In this document: positions 61,701 to 64,000 of the stretch, in pieces | Numbering within the stretch: the first letter of the stretch is position 1 | How the letters are laid out: every line of letters begins with the position of its first letter | Virus record (IMG/VR): IMGVR_UViG_3300032050_000009 | Location: 62,001 to 126,000 of that record | DNA: 64,000 nt | Reading direction: 5' to 3' (one strand) | Source of the DNA: a virus | Translations under genes and position numbers: made by a program | The notes under the pieces: model-generated | Databases searched by the model: none | What the model was told of the DNA's origin: nothing | Seen by the model: only the letters and a program-made list of their open reading frames with translations

Positions 61701-64000
61701 TTCGGGTAATCCGACTAGATGGGATTGTCAGAAAGATGCTCAAGAAATTGGTATAGTGTTTTTAGTTAGAGGAGTTGACCCTTATAGTAGTAGACAAACA
61801 TGTTCATATGATTTAAGTTTATTATTCGGTCACACTAGTTGGCTAACACCTGGATTAACTATTGAAGGACAGTTCAAATTGAACATTCCAATTCAAGGGA
61901 ATATAAGAAATGTTAGACACGGTACTTCATCTATAACAAACAACACATCGATTGACACATACTCAGGGATACATCTTTTTTATCCATCATATAGTTTTTC
62001 TGTTGATAGTACCATGTACCAACAATATACCACTACGGCAACTTCTTATTACATTCGTGGAGATATTGGAGATACCACTGGAATTGGTACAGTTGCGGCA
62101 GGTGCGTTTATAAGTGGGTTAAGAGTGAGTGATAATAACTGGTTTACAAGACAATTTTGGGAAAGATGGACAGGAGGATATTTCTACAACCCTGAAGTTG
62201 AAGGTTCTTTTTTACTTGGATGTAAGTCAGCATATCCCGACGGTGATAATGACCCAAATGATTTTGATAGTTTTAATCAACCTACTAATACTAGAAACAG
62301 AGGTTATTTTAAAGATGAAGTTGTTGAAGGTGCGGGGGTTATGTATTTAGATGCTAGTGAATATCAACCTGCGCATGTTGGAAATAATACCATATGTCTG
62401 GCCGGAAATGTTACGTCAGGGTATCTTTCTTATTCTTATCGTTCATACAATTCATCAGTTCCTACGTATTCAATTAACATAAACATGAACAATTCACAAA
62501 GAATTGTCATGAGGAGTGATAGGTTACCAACAAGCAGTTCTGAACAAATAAATGGTAGTTTTTCTTACGCATTACACGCCAATCAAAATTTCACATTATT
62601 TGAAGTTAATGATGATGGATATGTGCAGTCTTCAGGTATTGGAAGTGGAGAAGGGGGTCCAAGTGAAGTGGATGTTAGTGGTAATCCTACTTTATCAGGT
62701 GCTGGAGATACTTTTAGCTGTGATGGTATAATACCATTAGAATGTTATCAGTATGATGAAAATACTGGTATGGTAACAGTCGCTCCGGCTGGAGACGATT
62801 GTTATTATAATAATGACCAACCCGGAAAACAAAAAATTGTAGTAAATGGATGTTACGTGTTGGTTACAACACCAATGTTAAGTATTCCATTGGATTCAAA
62901 ATTAATTTTTGAATGGGCGGCTAGAGTTAGACTAGGATTTGCCGCTTGTAGAAATATTTTTGGTCTTATTTTTACTAATTATTGGGTTAATGGTACTTTA
63001 TTTATGTTCCCTTTCGGTAATAGAATACAATATACATCACCGCCTTCTAATTCACCATATCCTTGTATTTGTCCTGATGTTGCATTTGTAGACCATATAA
63101 CCAACAATGTTTATTATAGGTCGGCTCCGTATAGGTACAATGTACCACCACTTAGTACCGGGTTTATAGGTAAAGATAGTCCTATTAATAATGGCGAAGG
63201 TGGTCCCGGAAGTGGTACATTTAAAAACAAACCTAATTATAAGAATTTATTATTTCCGACGACAGTAATGGATTTAGGACCAAGAACATTATATACTACA
63301 GAATTAGTTTTAGACGACAGTTATTTAGGATATGTCATGGATAGATTATCAACAACCTCTTACCAAGACACCTCTGACCTTTTGAATCAATTTATAATGT
63401 CTCGATTATTATCGCAGTCTTTGATTGGTGAAATTATATCTTCTTTAGGTGGGCCAGCGACCGATATTGTGAGAAGACTGTTCTCAAGAGGTTATAATAA
63501 GGTAGACGGAGACTACGCTCAAATGGTCGCAATAAATTCACAAATAGGTGTTTTTCCATACGATACTGATGAATATTTAACACCTGAACCTACAGAGGTA
63601 CCAGCGGCACCACAAGGATATGTTTATACAAATCCAAGTAGTTCTAAGTATAATGTTTTTGGAGTTTTTTATAAACAGAATTTTGAACTAAGAGATTGGT
63701 TGTCACCACACAGACTCTTGACAACCCCTGATGGATTAACGGCCAATCCATGTGTTTTTGAGGATTACCCAATTTTTACACAAACAGTACCTTTTTATCA
63801 GTGGTATACTATAGAAAATAGAGGTAGAGACGAAACTCCTAACCCTGACAGTATTTTTGGTGACCAAAGGAATGATTGGTGGACCCCCCAAATTATTGAC
63901 GGTCCCGATACTTTTTTCACATCATATTATCAAGGGATGGATAGATTAAATTCAGGTTTCATGCAACCCGCGGACGGCTCAATTTATTCATTCCACGGAG
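58705..64000 (+). CDS. Giant tail/baseplate structural protein, 3' truncated by window edge (gp7-like position)
   Basis: Open from the ATG at 58705 to the window end, at least 1765 residues, without a stop in this frame. The N-terminus (QVGVDKAVNVLLEQDFESLE, then YGVVVGRVSANNGFGIPNAK) includes a carboxypeptidase-regulatory-like beta domain ending in SGDFMIFGVPIGSQTVHMDV. Residues ~533-585 are strongly hydrophobic (LLFSILMTLMVPVMFVLMLL, and VTLIFCILAFILGALKVVI), long enough for two transmembrane helices, followed by a Cys-rich patch (YPDCNFCECAP). The rest is beta-rich, Gly/Ser/Asn/Tyr-rich structural protein. In T4 the next wedge genes after gp6 are gp7-gp10, so this may replace gp7 or a larger set. 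Function unknown beyond a baseplate role. Confidence 0.65.
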   Translation, partial: MSNSYRIRTQVGVDKAVNVLLEQDFESLEILSLKILQSQIYNRQCSDYGVVVGRVSANNGFGIPNAKVSIFIPLSLEDESNPTISELYPYKTLNDLNEDGYRYNLLPYEVSHGGHTPTGTFPSREDVLINQSLIEVFDKYYKFTAKTNDSGDFMIFGVPIGSQTVHMDVDLSDIGEFSLSPQDLVRLNLATEGQLNGTKFKSSTNLGELPQIKQANRTIEVVPLWGQPEICYLGITRIDFDLSQEFGIKIEPAAIFMGSILSNTDENIIKRNCKANKKIGNLCSMVTGPGRIISIRQTIELDNLGRPLLEEFDLENGGNCIDEEGTWLIDLPMNLDYIYTSESGERLISTNKSIGIPTRARYRFKISWQQPPTITGKILRASYLVPNIKEWGWTGTSYQDPLLVNYEDTGNTTGVIEILGDIFGVCRAPEDSFLNQETYKMAAASYAFSVDWEEYGAGPDKNQMILEAITCQDRFFEFRHSKVYTVSSLITEFRASSNNDYRYLAIKDILNSECESTTNTFPANDGQKNNDIIYLLFSILMTLMVPVMFVLMLLSHFVTLIFCILAFILGALKVVICGIADFLNLLGDIPLLGLPFRLAAIPFEFLCNPIEDAYDKMKEECGTSGLQLPVFVYPDCNFCECAPLTAEKVPADLGDLGYPGLNEALQAAGGTSLLQDFHSPSKWECSRVPQLWYDTSGSGLPEIETTPIAGEDISNNIGALQTGGPALSGVKVHAPIQQDIIVDDIETDAGGRGNVDAWKMFTTSIPFFERINLLNTKAKYFIPTVTNPGGGRNRIRVKFASDNASNTGFHEDNVLILFVKPSQLGNFESGKIFSPVEKDFSQDLNLTNPSLTEETQFGNFATTGTTLGTPVLDSNGNITHFERDIDVYYANASGAGNTGPINYTITASTGDLGTNENFYKFPSDIEYFQVITGLTVADYLPLSNPGSTSETIRGRVLGSYMDIVHDLWDDAPAPLGDINNSTQLYYDPDTTGPIPMGEASGNPTRWDCQKDAQEIGIVFLVRGVDPYSSRQTCSYDLSLLFGHTSWLTPGLTIEGQFKLNIPIQGNIRNVRHGTSSITNNTSIDTYSGIHLFYPSYSFSVDSTMYQQYTTTATSYYIRGDIGDTTGIGTVAAGAFISGLRVSDNNWFTRQFWERWTGGYFYNPEVEGSFLLGCKSAYPDGDNDPNDFDSFNQPTNTRNRGYFKDEVVEGAGVMYLDASEYQPAHVGNNTICLAGNVTSGYLSYSYRSYNSSVPTYSININMNNSQRIVMRSDRLPTSSSEQINGSFSYALHANQNFTLFEVNDDGYVQSSGIGSGEGGPSEVDVSGNPTLSGAGDTFSCDGIIPLECYQYDENTGMVTVAPAGDDCYYNNDQPGKQKIVVNGCYVLVTTPMLSIPLDSKLIFEWAARVRLGFAACRNIFGLIFTNYWVNGTLFMFPFGNRIQYTSPPSNSPYPCICPDVAFVDHITNNVYYRSAPYRYNVPPLSTGFIGKDSPINNGEGGPGSGTFKNKPNYKNLLFPTTVMDLGPRTLYTTELVLDDSYLGYVMDRLSTTSYQDTSDLLNQFIMSRLLSQSLIGEIISSLGGPATDIVRRLFSRGYNKVDGDYAQMVAINSQIGVFPYDTDEYLTPEPTEVPAAPQGYVYTNPSSSKYNVFGVFYKQNFELRDWLSPHRLLTTPDGLTANPCVFEDYPIFTQTVPFYQWYTIENRGRDETPNPDSIFGDQRNDWWTPQIIDGPDTFFTSYYQGMDRLNSGFMQPADGSIYSFHG

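Noticed and set aside
1-64000. tRNA genes
   Set aside because: No cloverleaf-like pattern with T-loop consensus was noticed in the gene-free gaps, all of which are short; a dedicated search would be needed to be sure.

Overview
The window is part of the genome of a T4-like contractile-tailed phage (Caudoviricetes, myovirus morphology). Recognisable T4-type parts are sheath, tube, neck proteins, tape measure, gp25, gp6, family-B DNA polymerase, gp32-like SSB, UvsX, a gp41-like helicase, a FEN-type 5' nuclease and class I ribonucleotide reductase. Terminase, portal and capsid lie outside. The host is probably a member of the Bacteroidetes: the DNA is AT-rich, start codons sit in A/T-rich leaders almost without Shine-Dalgarno sequences, one fibre ends in an FN3-like domain of a type common in Bacteroidetes surface proteins, and the tail sheath carries an inserted Ig-like domain of similar flavour. 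This host call is inference.

Layout. 1-871: end of a tail-fibre gene and a small ORF. 945-9277: six plus-strand genes for glycosyltransferases and methyltransferases, two of them three-module fusions with their modules in permuted order. 9274-9997 (minus): an HNH endonuclease and an overlapping ribbon-helix-helix protein. 10113-16673: two large adhesin/fibre proteins (one with a stand-alone P-domain between Pro/Thr linkers, one with a beta-helix), a small protein and a papain-type cysteine protease. 16755-19562: DNA polymerase. 19539-23573 (minus): a small gene, neck gp13, a Mn-type superoxide dismutase and an SNF2-type helicase. 23646-39080: neck gp14, tail terminator, sheath, HAD-fold protein, tube, a tail-assembly chaperone with a probable frameshifted extension, tape measure, a giant OmpA-containing baseplate protein and a LysM protein. 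39070-46206: a 2378-residue hub-like protein. 46235-47119: two unknown genes. 47205-55644: replication and nucleotide block (SSB, unknown, UvsX, nuclease, unknown, helicase, NrdB, NrdA). 55692-64000: unknown late gene, gp25, gp6 and a giant structural gene that runs off the end.

Regulation. A directional octamer (A/G/C)TATTTAT lies shortly upstream of most structural genes, and of the polymerase and helicase genes, on the same strand as the gene; it is the best candidate for the phage late promoter. Intrinsic terminators follow the sheath, tube, 46463-47119, SSB and nrdA genes. The SSB gene has a near-consensus sigma70-like promoter.

No tRNA, CRISPR array, insertion sequence or integrase was seen. 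No gene-free stretch exceeds about 300 bases: the longest apparent gaps (9862-10112, 25354-25635, 30706-30900, 31657-31827) hold small genes, promoters, terminators or the frameshift extension described here. The least ordinary content is the permuted glycosyl/methyltransferase cassette, the phage superoxide dismutase, the papain-type protease beside fibre genes, the chaperone frameshift and the late-promoter motif.
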